This document shows positions 7,704-17,028 of a DNA stretch of 64,000 nt, in pieces. The DNA comes from a virus. A model generated the notes under the pieces. It ran no database searches. It saw only the letters and a list, made by a program, of their open reading frames with translations, and was not told the origin of the DNA. The stretch's first letter is position 1; each line of letters begins with the position of its first letter. The stretch spans positions 1 to 64,000 of IMG/VR virus record IMGVR_UViG_3300027754_000041. The stretch is one strand, 5' to 3'. The position numbers and the translations under genes are program-made.

Positions 7704-7913
7704 ATGGCAAAACCATCAAAAACTCCAATCATCCAAGAATTCATTGCTAAAAATTCTGGCAATACATTCTCAACAAAAGATATGTGTAAGGAAATTGGCG
7801 TTAGCCTTCCTACACTTCTTTCATACATTAAAACCAATCCTTCAATGTTTACACTCACCAGCTATGGTGTCTACAAAATTGAATCATCGATCACAGCATC
7901 GGAAACATACTAA
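7704..7913 (+). CDS. Small helix-turn-helix protein, 69 aa
   Basis: Residues 22-50 ('FSTKDMCKEIGVSLPTLLSYI') fit a helix-turn-helix, followed by a short beta wing. A DNA-binding regulator is likely. Confidence 0.5.
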   Translation: MAKPSKTPIIQEFIAKNSGNTFSTKDMCKEIGVSLPTLLSYIKTNPSMFTLTSYGVYKIESSITASETY

Positions 7914-8051
7914 TACATATGCACAAATAAAGAATGAAACTTAACTTTTATTCTTTATACAGGTACTATTCATCTATCGTTAATATAACGGTAGCGCAGG
8001 TAAGTCTAGGCTTACCATCCTTCAATAAAGGATAATGTACTGAATACACAC
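7914..8051 (+). other. tRNA-like fold without a gene
   Basis: TATTCA (7967-7972) and TGAATA (8041-8046) could pair as an acceptor stem. Inside are a D-arm-like 'GGTAGCGC', a GGTAAG/CTTACC hairpin and an ATCCT/AGGAT hairpin with a 7-base loop. The middle loop is 6 or 8 bases, not 7, and extra bases follow the T-like arm. It is not a working tRNA by eye. Confidence 0.3.
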
Positions 8052-8080
8052 TTGTTACACCACCATATATGTGCTAGAAT
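8052..8080 (+). promoter_or_regulatory. Promoter (-35 TTGTTA, -10 TAGAAT)
   Basis: TTGTTA 8052-8057 and TAGAAT 8075-8080 are 17 bases apart. The expected start near 8087 is exactly where the folded leader begins. Confidence 0.65.
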
Positions 8081-8086
8081 AATACC

Positions 8087-8250
8087 AATGCCCGTAACCA
8101 GCGGGCAGGGGAATAATCCCTAACGTAACAGAGAAATACTGTGAAGTCGGAGATGGCTAACCTTGCCACTGTGACGGGCATGTTCGTATATGTCCGCACA
8201 TCTTCGGTTTCGCAACCTGCGCCGTACTAATGGTTTTCACTTCGAAAATC
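8087..8250 (+). ncRNA. Structured leader RNA (riboswitch candidate)
   Basis: ATGCCCGT (8088-8095) pairs with ACGGGCAT (8174-8181) as a closing stem. Inner hairpins include GGG-AATAAT-CCC, ACAG/CTGT and TGGC/GCCA. A later GGTTTTC/GAAAATC hairpin near 8231-8251 could be the switch. 'GAAGTCGG...GGCTAACC' resembles part of the c-di-AMP (ydaO-yuaA) riboswitch, which in Actinobacteria controls cell-wall hydrolases such as the gene here. 'GCCACTGTGA' resembles cobalamin riboswitches, so class is uncertain. Confidence 0.45.
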
Positions 8251-8280
8251 AGACAAAGACGAAAAGGAGCGAACACGGAA

Positions 8281-8883
8281 ATGCAGAATACTAAATACAA
8301 AATACAGATATCAATATTTGCAGCTTTCCTTGCTATGGCAAGTGGAGCTCAAGCAATGATGTCTGAATCCATCCAGGAGCCTCCTAGTACAAGCACTGCA
8401 ATAGTGCTTACTAGTAACATCTTAGATGAATCTCTAGTGATAGAGAAACAAACTGAACCTATCCAATTTAGACACGGTGACGTGTCATGGCTACCCGAAC
8501 TTGCCTCGCAAGCAGGATGGCCTAAAAACACTTGGAAACGCTTAGGACAGATTATCTTACGAGAATCAGGCGGTTGTCCAAACCGCATTGGTAGTTCTAT
8601 CGTAGATGAGAACTGCAATATCACTGGATACACTAGAGCAACTAATAGGTCAGATTCTGGCTTACTCCAAATCAATGGAGTTAACTGGGATCCTAAACGA
8701 TCTGGTACACAACTTCTTTGTGCAGAATACAAAATCTGTACACAAGAACAGTTACTAGACGCTTTAACCAACCTTAAAGCTGGATACATCTTGTACCAGC
8801 GTGCTGGTTGGGGACCTTGGGATCCTTGCCAATGGGGACCAGCATTTGCTTCCCGATGCGTAAAATCTGCATCAATGCCTTAA
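8281..8883 (+). CDS. Secreted lysozyme/transglycosylase-like protein
   Basis: ATG 8281 gives a typical signal peptide (Lys-rich start, hydrophobic 10-21, 'SGAQA' cleavage site near 25), and a GGAG lies upstream. The earlier ATG at 8230 would bury it. The C-terminal half is a goose-type/SLT lysozyme-like fold: Glu95 in 'ILRESGG' is the likely catalytic acid and 'DSGLLQING' is the family's second block. Cys pairs fit an exported enzyme. It would cleave peptidoglycan glycan strands. Placed outside the late region, it may loosen the wall early or aid exit. A promoter, a folded leader and a terminator make it a single-gene unit. Confidence 0.8.
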   Translation: MQNTKYKIQISIFAAFLAMASGAQAMMSESIQEPPSTSTAIVLTSNILDESLVIEKQTEPIQFRHGDVSWLPELASQAGWPKNTWKRLGQIILRESGGCPNRIGSSIVDENCNITGYTRATNRSDSGLLQINGVNWDPKRSGTQLLCAEYKICTQEQLLDALTNLKAGYILYQRAGWGPWDPCQWGPAFASRCVKSASMP

Positions 8884-8917
8884 TATTTAATTCAAAGGCA
8901 TAGATCTATAGGAATAA

Positions 8918-8940
8918 GGGGGGCCGCAAGGCCCCCTTTA
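8918..8940 (+). terminator. Intrinsic terminator
   Basis: GGGGGCC / GGCCCCC stem with GCAA tetraloop (8926-8929), followed by TTT. It ends the lysozyme message. Confidence 0.75.
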
Positions 8941-9006
8941 TATTTAACCCAAAAAATGTTTTTTTTATACTAAATCAAAATAAAAACAACACCCTACGAA
9001 AGGTAC

Positions 9007-11640
9007 ATGAACATGCCCTCTTATCAACCAGCCGTTCGTTTGCAATCCATGCACAACGGACCATTACGCAGTATTAATGATTATCAATTCGGTTTCTATG
9101 ATGTAGGCTTTAGCCGTAGAGCATTGCGATATCTATCCGAAGTTGAAAATGTAGAAAATCCAATATTCAGAATGGCTACACTGCCTATTCCTTCCAATAA
9201 AATTGAAGCTAAAATTGCAGAAGCATACATACGGAATCCTAAAATCTGCTATTCAGTAGTAGATAAGAATAAGATCGTTCTCGTTTCCATTAAAGGAAGC
9301 GATGGATGGCTTGATGTATATACTAAAATGGGTTTTGAAGTCCGTAGTGGCGACAAAACCGCTAAAAGACTTAAGACTTTTCACCGCGCCGCATTGCTAA
9401 ATGCTCACTTTGAAAAAGATGAACTTGGAGTTATGGTCGTCGACTCAGACGCCTACTCCTCATGGTCATATGACGATCCATCAGTTTCTGAATGGATTAA
9501 ATCAGAATACCCGAATATAGATACAGATGACCCTAAAGTTATCGACCGCCTTCTCGATGGCGGTTTTGTTATTTCACGTCGTATTATTGAACGTGCTACA
9601 CAAAATCTTCCAGTATATGAACCACACAAAACTCTTGACACTAAAGAATATTATTATGATTGGCGTGTACGAAAGAATTTCGTTAACGACATGATGGAAT
9701 GCTCTGTATTCAATGCCCGCATAGTATGCAGCCTTGGCTTCATTAAGGGCAATGCTATTGTTTCTGACAATATGCCCGAAGGTATTGATATCATTACATC
9801 TAAAGCTAATATCAAGTCTGAAATCATATATCACAACGGTTTTGACTTCTTGGCAGAACCTGTTGGATCGTATGAATCAGTACTTACCGACACTCAAACT
9901 GTAATTAATCTTCCCAAACTGTTTCCTATCGCCGATATGGAATACTGGCTTGACGAAGAGTATAAGAAGATCTTTGATCTTGCTATCACAGATAGGTTAC
10001 TAACTAACTGGCGTGCAGTTTACAAACGCCAATTCCGCAAGATTCACGAAGCGGAAGACGAAGAAGCATATGCCCGCATGAACTATGTGGGCTACCGTTG
10101 GCGTAAGCTCGGTATGAAGATAACTGATTCTCCATGGTTGTTTGAAACCTTGGCTATCAGTCATGCTCGACCATTCGCTGATTCATCTAAACCAAGAATA
10201 CCAATCCCTTGCACAGTAAGCGAGCAGGTTATTCCTGAATCATTAGCCCAAATGGCTGGCCATGATATCGAAGTTGAACAAGGCAAGATACGACGTATCG
10301 ACTCACTCGGTATACATGTCGTTAGTGACCTTGACTGGCTCGAGATGTACGAGAGCCATGGCGGTCACGACGAGGATGATTACTTCAAGCTATTCTATCG
10401 CACCATGCGTGGTGGCGAATATGATGGCAAACGAGTAGTTATAATTTGCCGTTCTCCTAATGATCACGGTGAGTACTCCATCTTCGAACACACCGAAGGT
10501 GACTGGTATCCTATATGGAAGGATTCTTCTGGAACTTCTTTTGAATTTCCTGAAGTTAACGGACGCGACTGGCCTAAGCGTCTAAGTAAAGCCATCCATG
10601 ATGGCGATATAACTTACTCTGGTCTTCCTTCTAAACTACTTAATAAACCAAAAAGAGAACCTAAACCATATTCCGCTGATGATGTCATCCAAGACATGCA
10701 TATTTCCATGGCTGGTGGACAAATTGGCGGATATGTTAACGCATGTATGATGCACTCATCAGTTATACATCGTCATCGCCCCAATCAGCTATGTACCCTA
10801 GAAACAGCTCTAGACAAATGCATTAACCCTGATTCTATTGAAGATGTTATTGCAATTGATCAAGAAGCTAACAATATCATGCGCCAAATCTTAGATAGCA
10901 AAACTCCTATTGATAGATTTGTTTGGGAAACTCGTGGTTCTGCACGCTTATTGGAAGTTGATGATGAACTCATTTTAGACGACAATGGCAAACTAAGCAT
11001 TATGTCTAAACTTTGCTATGATAAGTTTAATGAACATTGTCAACGCATTAAGCAGTGGTCGCAGGAAAATGCTAGACCACAAAATCCTCAACTACCACAA
11101 TTGGGTAACAGTCAAATGCAAATGTATTATCACGCTTTACCTATTGTCAATCAATTCCGTTCAGGAATTTGGTCAATCAACTCATCTGAAAGCACAGCTG
11201 AAAATGGTTCTATTGTTCGTAATTCATGGGAATATCTTTACTCTAAACAAGTAGATATTATCAATTCTCTTACAGTAGAATCTGATCGCCATGACTTCGT
11301 TCTTGCCCTTTATTCTGTATGTCTTAACGTACCGACTAAAGCTGGCAAGATTACAGATCATTACATGATGAATAGATTTGTATACCCTCACCTTGAAGCA
11401 GCTTTACAGTATTATGGAATTGGCAATGTTGTCAATTTCTTTATGCAACCAGACGGTGAAGTGCAAATTCTAGAAACTCGTGTTACTGAATGGAAATTTA
11501 CTGACCCAGATAACAATATCCACATCTTTACAGATCCAATTGAGTTTCAACAAGCACAATCGGTTTACTCTGAAATAGATTTCTCAATCAATTCCAGTGC
11601 TTTACCATCACAGGAATCTCGTACTACATCAAAATATTAA
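9007..11640 (+). CDS. Large unknown protein, 877 aa (possible divergent RNA polymerase)
   Basis: Starts after GAAAGG. No close family recognised. A weak clue is residues about 455-465, 'GGHDEDDYFKL', which resembles the metal-binding 'GGDLDGDxY' of two-barrel RNA polymerases (QDE-1, YonO). Nearby 'GFIKGNAIVS' and 'ICRSPNDHGEYS' recall other blocks of those enzymes, but the order differs from the known proteins and the third Asp is not clear. Its size, soluble character and place before a helicase fit a nucleic-acid enzyme. Treat the function as unknown. Confidence 0.75.
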   Translation: MNMPSYQPAVRLQSMHNGPLRSINDYQFGFYDVGFSRRALRYLSEVENVENPIFRMATLPIPSNKIEAKIAEAYIRNPKICYSVVDKNKIVLVSIKGSDGWLDVYTKMGFEVRSGDKTAKRLKTFHRAALLNAHFEKDELGVMVVDSDAYSSWSYDDPSVSEWIKSEYPNIDTDDPKVIDRLLDGGFVISRRIIERATQNLPVYEPHKTLDTKEYYYDWRVRKNFVNDMMECSVFNARIVCSLGFIKGNAIVSDNMPEGIDIITSKANIKSEIIYHNGFDFLAEPVGSYESVLTDTQTVINLPKLFPIADMEYWLDEEYKKIFDLAITDRLLTNWRAVYKRQFRKIHEAEDEEAYARMNYVGYRWRKLGMKITDSPWLFETLAISHARPFADSSKPRIPIPCTVSEQVIPESLAQMAGHDIEVEQGKIRRIDSLGIHVVSDLDWLEMYESHGGHDEDDYFKLFYRTMRGGEYDGKRVVIICRSPNDHGEYSIFEHTEGDWYPIWKDSSGTSFEFPEVNGRDWPKRLSKAIHDGDITYSGLPSKLLNKPKREPKPYSADDVIQDMHISMAGGQIGGYVNACMMHSSVIHRHRPNQLCTLETALDKCINPDSIEDVIAIDQEANNIMRQILDSKTPIDRFVWETRGSARLLEVDDELILDDNGKLSIMSKLCYDKFNEHCQRIKQWSQENARPQNPQLPQLGNSQMQMYYHALPIVNQFRSGIWSINSSESTAENGSIVRNSWEYLYSKQVDIINSLTVESDRHDFVLALYSVCLNVPTKAGKITDHYMMNRFVYPHLEAALQYYGIGNVVNFFMQPDGEVQILETRVTEWKFTDPDNNIHIFTDPIEFQQAQSVYSEIDFSINSSALPSQESRTTSKY

Positions 11641-11649
11641 GGATACAAC

Positions 11650-11883
11650 ATGAAAATATCATCTAAGCTTGGCAAGTACACAGGTAAATTCTGTGGTTTT
11701 ATGAAACAAAAAGAAACACGCGCAGCGTGGTTGACCGCAGAATGGGCCGTAAGTACTGTAGCATTTGCTACAACAGCTTATGCATTGCTTTTAATTGGTT
11801 CACCATTATTAGCATTGCTTTTTGCAGCCATTTACACTTACGGCAGTTACGCATTGTTTTCAATAATGCTACCTAATTCATAA
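11650..11883 (+). CDS. Small membrane protein, 77 aa
   Basis: Two hydrophobic helices (about 31-50 and 52-74) after a basic N terminus. Starts ten bases after the 877-aa gene. Function unknown. Confidence 0.6.
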   Translation: MKISSKLGKYTGKFCGFMKQKETRAAWLTAEWAVSTVAFATTAYALLLIGSPLLALLFAAIYTYGSYALFSIMLPNS

Positions 11884-11894
11884 AGGAAACTATA

Positions 11895-12500
11895 ATGAAC
11901 TCAATTAATTATACTGATCTTGTCGTTTACTGTCAGGAACCTAAAGACGAAATTGCTAACATAAGAAATTCTTTTTCTGAACATCTGCTTCTGGCAGACA
12001 AGCAAACCTTTAGACCTAAAGCTGTTTTCTTCGACTATCTTGGAAACAAAAAATTTGGTTTGTCCTCAAGACCATATAACGATATAAATGACCTTTATAC
12101 CGTAGTATCTGAAATGATGTATGCATATTCTGGCTTTAATGCCGGTTCATCCATACTAGTTTTAGATTCTAATTTAAATGACGATGGCCAAGATTCTTCT
12201 GGCGCCCTTGTCATATACTTTGTTTCATCTGACTCTGCGTGTTGCGTAAAGTTGTATTATAAACATTCTTCAGAAAATATTATTGAATGGATTGAATCAA
12301 AGGATAGTCATGAACTTATAGACACTAAATCTCAAGATTCTACAAATAGAATAATTGAAATATTATTTGTTCACAGCCACTTAGATAAAGCTCCATTTAC
12401 CAAAACAGAATTACTTTCCTATTACTCAATGAAAGGCTATAACTTTAGATCATTTAAAGATTTAAAAACATCTTACTTAGACTACAGTTTCAAGGCATAA
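11895..12500 (+). CDS. Hypothetical protein, 201 aa
   Basis: AAAGGAAA site upstream. Soluble alpha/beta protein with no recognised motif, co-directional with the helicase that follows. Confidence 0.6.
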   Translation: MNSINYTDLVVYCQEPKDEIANIRNSFSEHLLLADKQTFRPKAVFFDYLGNKKFGLSSRPYNDINDLYTVVSEMMYAYSGFNAGSSILVLDSNLNDDGQDSSGALVIYFVSSDSACCVKLYYKHSSENIIEWIESKDSHELIDTKSQDSTNRIIEILFVHSHLDKAPFTKTELLSYYSMKGYNFRSFKDLKTSYLDYSFKA

Positions 12501-12501
12501 T

Positions 12502-12678
12502 ATGAATATTAAACCATATGACAACAAAAAAATAATTAAAAAAGATTCAGATAAGTTTTGTTCTATAAACGAACATTCTGTATTAGTTTATACTATAATT
12601 GATAAAACATCAGAATATAAAACAGATCAAGTAGATGAACTAATGAACACCCAAAAATCTTTTTATTGGACGGAGTAA
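12502..12678 (+). CDS. Small hypothetical protein, 58 aa
   Basis: ATG 12502 follows directly on the previous stop, and TAA ends seven bases before the helicase start. Charged, Lys-rich and Asp-rich, no motif. Its own end carries GGAG, usable as the helicase ribosome site. Confidence 0.5.
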   Translation: MNIKPYDNKKIIKKDSDKFCSINEHSVLVYTIIDKTSEYKTDQVDELMNTQKSFYWTE

Positions 12679-12684
12679 TATTTA

Positions 12685-14364
12685 ATGAATATAAAATTAC
12701 GCCCATATCAAACAGAAGCTCTTGAATCTATACAGCTACATTTAGATAAAGGCGTAAAAAAGCAGCTTGTTGTTCTACCAACAGGTTCTGGTAAAACTGT
12801 TATCTTTAGCAATATACCACAAACTATAAAAGATAGTTTACCTATGCTCGTTCTCGCACATCGTGGAGAATTGCTTACTCAAGCTAAAGAAAAGATTCTT
12901 TGGTCAAATCCTCATTTGGATGTTCAAATAGAAAAAGCAGAAGATACAGCTGAGCTCTGCGATGTTGTTGTTGCGTCTGTACCAACATTGGGTAGAGCAG
13001 ATTCTGAAAGAATTAAAAAATACCCTAAAGATTACTTTAAAACTATTATAGTAGATGAAGCTCATCACGCAGCTGCTGAAACATATCGTAGAATACTTGA
13101 TTATTTTCAACCTACATTTCTTTTAGGAGTTACAGCTACTCCTCAAAGATCTGATTCAGTAAGACTAACTGATGTATTCGATGAAATTACTTACTATAAA
13201 ACAATCCAAGATTTGATTAAAGAAGGATATCTTTGTCGTCTCATTGGATACAGGATTCAAACAGACACAGACATATCTGAAGTGGAGACATCTCATGGCG
13301 ATTACATTGCTTCCCAGTTGGAAGAAACTATTAATACTCCTTTGCGCAACGCTACTGTTGTTAAAGCTTATCTCGAATTTGCGCCGCAGCAAAAAGCAGT
13401 CGTTTTCGCAAGCGGAATACAACATGCCGCCGACTTGGCCACATCCTTTGCGCAAAAGCAAATACCTGTACGAGTAGTAATTGGTTCTACTCCAGATGAA
13501 GAACGTGCTCAAACGTTAGCAGACTTTTCTTCTGGAAAAGTTAAAGTTATTGTTAATGTTGGAGTTCTTACTGAAGGCTTTGATGAACCATCTATTGGGG
13601 CTATCATATTAGCAAGACCTACTCGATCTACTTTGCTTTATACGCAAATTGTTGGTCGTGGCACAAGAATCTTTGAAGGCAAAGAACACTGTGTAATTAT
13701 AGATATAGCAGATACCACTAAAGGCAAGAAGCCTTTGGGCCTGCCAACTCTATTGGGCATGCCTCCTGAATTTGATTTGAAGGGCAATGATCTAATTGAC
13801 GTTGCCGAAAAATATAAAGAACTTGAAGATTACTGCCCCGGTGAAGCCGTCCGCGTATTATCCCCTGATGATATAACATTAGCATATAAGAGAATAGATC
13901 TCTTTATGCCACCACCACCTAACGAAATTGTTAAAACTTATTCTCGTTTTGTTTGGGCGGAAGTAGCAGATTCTGATTTCCATTTAGGTATCAACGAAAA
14001 TGAATCCATCAGAATACACATAGACCCACTTGGCAGATGGACAACCACTCTTAAGCAGCGTTCAAAAGGTGTTTCTGTTGATACTATACTTGGTCATCCT
14101 GAAGATATGCGCGAAGCATTCGTCCGCACTGATAGATGGATTACCAGCAATAGATCATACAGTCTTAACTTACTTGATAATAACGCTGCTTGGCGTTCTG
14201 ATTCACCTACTGATAAGCAAGCTAAAATGCTTAAAAGAATGGGTGTTCCGATTACTGCCGACATGACTAAGGGCACTGCTAGTCAAATCATAACTAAATA
14301 CTATGAAGCTAACCCTAAACCAAAATGGTTACAGAATAAAATAGCTTCAAAAAAATGGAATTAA
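12685..14364 (+). CDS. SF2 DEAH-box helicase
   Basis: Walker A 'PTGSGKT' at 32-38, DEAH at 124-127, 'TATPQR' at 150-155 and C-terminal motifs 'GVLTEGFDEP' (about 293-302) and 'QIVGRGTR' (321-328) define a two-RecA-domain superfamily-2 helicase of the RecQ/UvrB/SSL2 type. It would use ATP to unwind or remodel nucleic acid. The last 150 residues are extra, with a basic C-terminal helix. Phage copies often act in replication or in switching transcription. No nuclease domain is visible. Confidence 0.92.
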   Translation: MNIKLRPYQTEALESIQLHLDKGVKKQLVVLPTGSGKTVIFSNIPQTIKDSLPMLVLAHRGELLTQAKEKILWSNPHLDVQIEKAEDTAELCDVVVASVPTLGRADSERIKKYPKDYFKTIIVDEAHHAAAETYRRILDYFQPTFLLGVTATPQRSDSVRLTDVFDEITYYKTIQDLIKEGYLCRLIGYRIQTDTDISEVETSHGDYIASQLEETINTPLRNATVVKAYLEFAPQQKAVVFASGIQHAADLATSFAQKQIPVRVVIGSTPDEERAQTLADFSSGKVKVIVNVGVLTEGFDEPSIGAIILARPTRSTLLYTQIVGRGTRIFEGKEHCVIIDIADTTKGKKPLGLPTLLGMPPEFDLKGNDLIDVAEKYKELEDYCPGEAVRVLSPDDITLAYKRIDLFMPPPPNEIVKTYSRFVWAEVADSDFHLGINENESIRIHIDPLGRWTTTLKQRSKGVSVDTILGHPEDMREAFVRTDRWITSNRSYSLNLLDNNAAWRSDSPTDKQAKMLKRMGVPITADMTKGTASQIITKYYEANPKPKWLQNKIASKKWN

Positions 14365-14365
14365 C

Positions 14366-14827
14366 ATGAAAAGATATTCCATTGTACACCCTTCTGTAAC
14401 TCCAGAAGCTTACATTTTAGATAAAAGAGATAAAAGAAAAAACTATATAAAAGGTCTATATATACCTTCTAATCCTTCTGAGTTGATTAGAATTATATAT
14501 GCTCAAGCTGATTATGCTATTGAAGAATACATTGCTAGAAAAAATAAAGTAGAACGCATACCTATACATGATTCTTATCATATGTATGTTGACTTACATG
14601 CTTATGTTGACCCTTATGCAATTAATTTAGTTGCAACTCGTTTATTTAGACAATGCTTTTTAACTAATATTGGTTTACCTTCAAGCGAAATTGTTTATGG
14701 TCCTGCTCTTATATACGGTTCTTTACCAACTTCTTCATACACTTCTTATCTAGATAATTATTCAGTCCCATATGAACTTGTAGAACAAGTCTTTAGACTG
14801 TATGAAAATTATTGTTATGAAATGTAA
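14366..14827 (+). CDS. Hypothetical protein, 153 aa
   Basis: Starts two bases after the helicase stop. Rich in Tyr and Ile, soluble, no motif recognised. Likely co-transcribed with the helicase. Confidence 0.6.
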   Translation: MKRYSIVHPSVTPEAYILDKRDKRKNYIKGLYIPSNPSELIRIIYAQADYAIEEYIARKNKVERIPIHDSYHMYVDLHAYVDPYAINLVATRLFRQCFLTNIGLPSSEIVYGPALIYGSLPTSSYTSYLDNYSVPYELVEQVFRLYENYCYEM

Positions 14828-14879
14828 AATCAAAAAAACGGGGAATACAAAATAACCCTATAATAAACAAGGAATAATT

Positions 14880-15116
14880 ATGAGCTTAAATGTAATAATC
14901 GGTAATGATTTACTAGACGTTAAAAGAATAAATACTGCTATTGATAGATTGCGGGAATCCATTAAAACTGAAGAGGGCAAAATGATCTCTCATAAAGATC
15001 TTTTGACCGAAGACGCTATTTATTGGCTAGAAGGTATTTTAAATATTCTTACTAATAAAGATTTTGGTCAAGAAATGTATGACCCATCTGAATTAGTAGG
15101 AGAACTGACACCTTAA
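14880..15116 (+). CDS. Small helical protein, 78 aa
   Basis: Follows a 52-base gap with an AAGGAA site. Acidic and helical, no motif recognised. tRNA-Leu begins nine bases after it. Confidence 0.55.
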   Translation: MSLNVIIGNDLLDVKRINTAIDRLRESIKTEEGKMISHKDLLTEDAIYWLEGILNILTNKDFGQEMYDPSELVGELTP

Positions 15117-15124
15117 TATACAAT

Positions 15125-15210
15125 GCCTAGGTGGCGGAATAGGTAGACGCAAGGGGCTTAAACCCCCTCGGCTAGAAATGGCCGTACGGGTTCGACCCCC
15201 GTCTTGGGCA
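15125..15210 (+). tRNA. tRNA-Leu (TAA)
   Basis: 86 nt with a long variable arm, as in class II tRNAs. Acceptor GCCTAGG/CTTGGGC contains G-U pairs. The anticodon loop CTTAAAC reads UUA, a frequent codon in this genome. T arm GGTTCGACC is canonical. Confidence 0.93.
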
Positions 15211-15255
15211 CTATATAAATCATTGTAAACTACATAAACTACTAAAGGATCTGAA

Positions 15256-16698
15256 ATGCGGATTAAAGATCGTTGTATTAAAATAATTCTAACGTTAACT
15301 CTTATATTACCAGTATTTGTTAACTCAAAAATCAATGCTGTTTCAGCAGGAGATGTTGCTCCAGCTACTACTGGAGTTAAATTTTATCCTAGCTTATCTA
15401 ATGCAATCCCTACAATGGGTGCAAATATTGCTTTTGACAGCAACTATCAAGGCCAAGGATCATATATCGTGATCATTGATACTGGCATTGAAGCTGTTCA
15501 CTCCTTTGTGGGTGGTAGAGTTGCTCTCCAAGCATGCTTCTCTGTAAAGTGTCCTAACGGCCAAAATTCTATGGTAGGCTCCGGAGCAGCTGTACCCGTA
15601 CATTGGCACGGCACACACGTTGCAGGCATTGCTGGTGGCTATTTAAATGCTACCATGCATGGTGTTGCTCCTAAAGTTGGCATCATTGCTGTAAACGTTT
15701 TCGGCTATGACGGTTCTGCAAGCGATTCAGATATTGTTCGCGCCCTTCAATGGGTTGATTCTATATCTGGTCAATATAATATTGCAGCCGTCAACATGTC
15801 ACTTGGTTCTTCTGGTATATTTAGAACTTCATGCAATTCTTATTTACCTGAACTTACATCTATCATTGCTACATTAAAGTCTAAAAATATTGCTACTGTA
15901 GTTTCTGCCGGCAATGACGGACAGCAAGGCATGAACTCTCCTGCCTGTATCACTGATACTGTAAGTGTTGCTGCAACCTATACTAATTCTTCTGGTCAAG
16001 AAAAAATAACAGACTTCAGTAATGTTTTAGATATTACAGACCTTTCTGCTCCAGGCTTAAACATTAACTCCTCTAAGCTAATGGGAGCATACGGTGCTGC
16101 TTCTGGCACATCTATGTCTGCGCCCATGGTTACTGGTGCTTTTGCAGTTTATCGATCCAAGTATGGTGTTCAATCTGTAGACAAAGTAGTTTCTGATTTT
16201 CAGAACACTGGTGTCAACGTCACCGATGACTATACTAAGATAGTTACCAAAAGAATTGATTTTAGGACACTGTTTGCCAATGGCTCTACACTTCCTCCAA
16301 CAACAACTATTCCCTCACCTACAACTACCCTTCCTAATTCACCAACAACTACAACCGTTCCTTCTCCAACAACTACTGTTCTTGAAGATGATGATCAACC
16401 AGAAAACTTTTTAAATATTCCGTACATATCACAAATAAAGAAATATTCTTCTAGAGTAAATTATATCTATTTAGACTTTACCTACAGGTATACTGATATA
16501 CGTGTTTCAAATTATATTTTGACATGCCGATATACAGACGGTACTACCATAGATAAAGTTATTCCCAATAGAAATATGATGCACTCAGTTTATGTTATTC
16601 CTATGAATACTACTTCAATTAGATCTTGTAGAATGTTAGCTGTTTCTGCAGTTGACGCTTCTAAGGGTCAATACACTCCATACGTAAAGGTAAAGTAA
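15256..16698 (+). CDS. Secreted subtilisin-like serine protease (S8)
   Basis: A signal peptide (basic start, hydrophobic 8-22) is followed by a complete subtilase domain. Asp75 sits in 'IIDTG', His118 in 'HGTHVAG' and Ser286 in 'GTSMSAP'. The oxyanion Asn220 is in 'SAGN'. A Thr/Pro linker (about 345-376) joins a 105-residue C-terminal domain of beta type. It would be exported and cut proteins outside the cell, or mature virion or surface proteins. There is no long propeptide. Such Thr/Pro linkers also occur in the minus-strand surface proteins of this window. Confidence 0.92.
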   Translation: MRIKDRCIKIILTLTLILPVFVNSKINAVSAGDVAPATTGVKFYPSLSNAIPTMGANIAFDSNYQGQGSYIVIIDTGIEAVHSFVGGRVALQACFSVKCPNGQNSMVGSGAAVPVHWHGTHVAGIAGGYLNATMHGVAPKVGIIAVNVFGYDGSASDSDIVRALQWVDSISGQYNIAAVNMSLGSSGIFRTSCNSYLPELTSIIATLKSKNIATVVSAGNDGQQGMNSPACITDTVSVAATYTNSSGQEKITDFSNVLDITDLSAPGLNINSSKLMGAYGAASGTSMSAPMVTGAFAVYRSKYGVQSVDKVVSDFQNTGVNVTDDYTKIVTKRIDFRTLFANGSTLPPTTTIPSPTTTLPNSPTTTTVPSPTTTVLEDDDQPENFLNIPYISQIKKYSSRVNYIYLDFTYRYTDIRVSNYILTCRYTDGTTIDKVIPNRNMMHSVYVIPMNTTSIRSCRMLAVSAVDASKGQYTPYVKVK

Positions 16699-16699
16699 C

Positions 16700-16783
16700 A
16701 TGCTTAAATTTATAATATTCTCTTTGACAGCATTAGTTTTTATTTTGTTAATTCTTATCGATAAAAATAAAATTAATAAATAA
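16700..16783 (+). CDS. Small membrane protein, 27 aa
   Basis: ATG lies just after the protease stop, preceded by GGTAAAG. One transmembrane helix with a basic end. Size makes it uncertain, but similar one-helix genes are common in the window. Confidence 0.4.
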   Translation: MLKFIIFSLTALVFILLILIDKNKINK

Positions 16784-16790
16784 AGACTAT

Positions 16791-16863
16791 TCCCAGATAG
16801 CTCAGATGGCAGAGCAGCGGACTGTTAATCCGCTTGTCGTAGGTTCGAGCCCTACTCTGGGAG
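16791..16863 (+). tRNA. tRNA-Asn (GTT)
   Basis: 73-nt cloverleaf, acceptor TCCCAGA/TCTGGGA, loop CTGTTAA with anticodon GTT, T arm GGTTCGAGC. The next gene's ATG begins three bases after it. Confidence 0.93.
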
Positions 16864-16865
16864 CT

Positions 16866-17027
16866 ATGATAAATCAAATTAAACACATAATCTTTCCCAA
16901 TGATTGGGACTATGATATCAGACCTATTATAATTTTTATGTCTGCTATTTTTTTAAATATAGTTTTTTATACTAGAAGTCAATGGAAATTCATAAAAAAA
17001 GATATCGATAGTGATTGGGAGTTATAA
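16866..17027 (+). CDS. Small membrane protein, 53 aa
   Basis: ATG 16866 is used because the longer frame from 16806 runs through tRNA-Asn. One central helix (about 21-38), charged ends. Function unknown. Confidence 0.5.
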   Translation: MINQIKHIIFPNDWDYDIRPIIIFMSAIFLNIVFYTRSQWKFIKKDIDSDWEL

Positions 17028-17028
17028 T

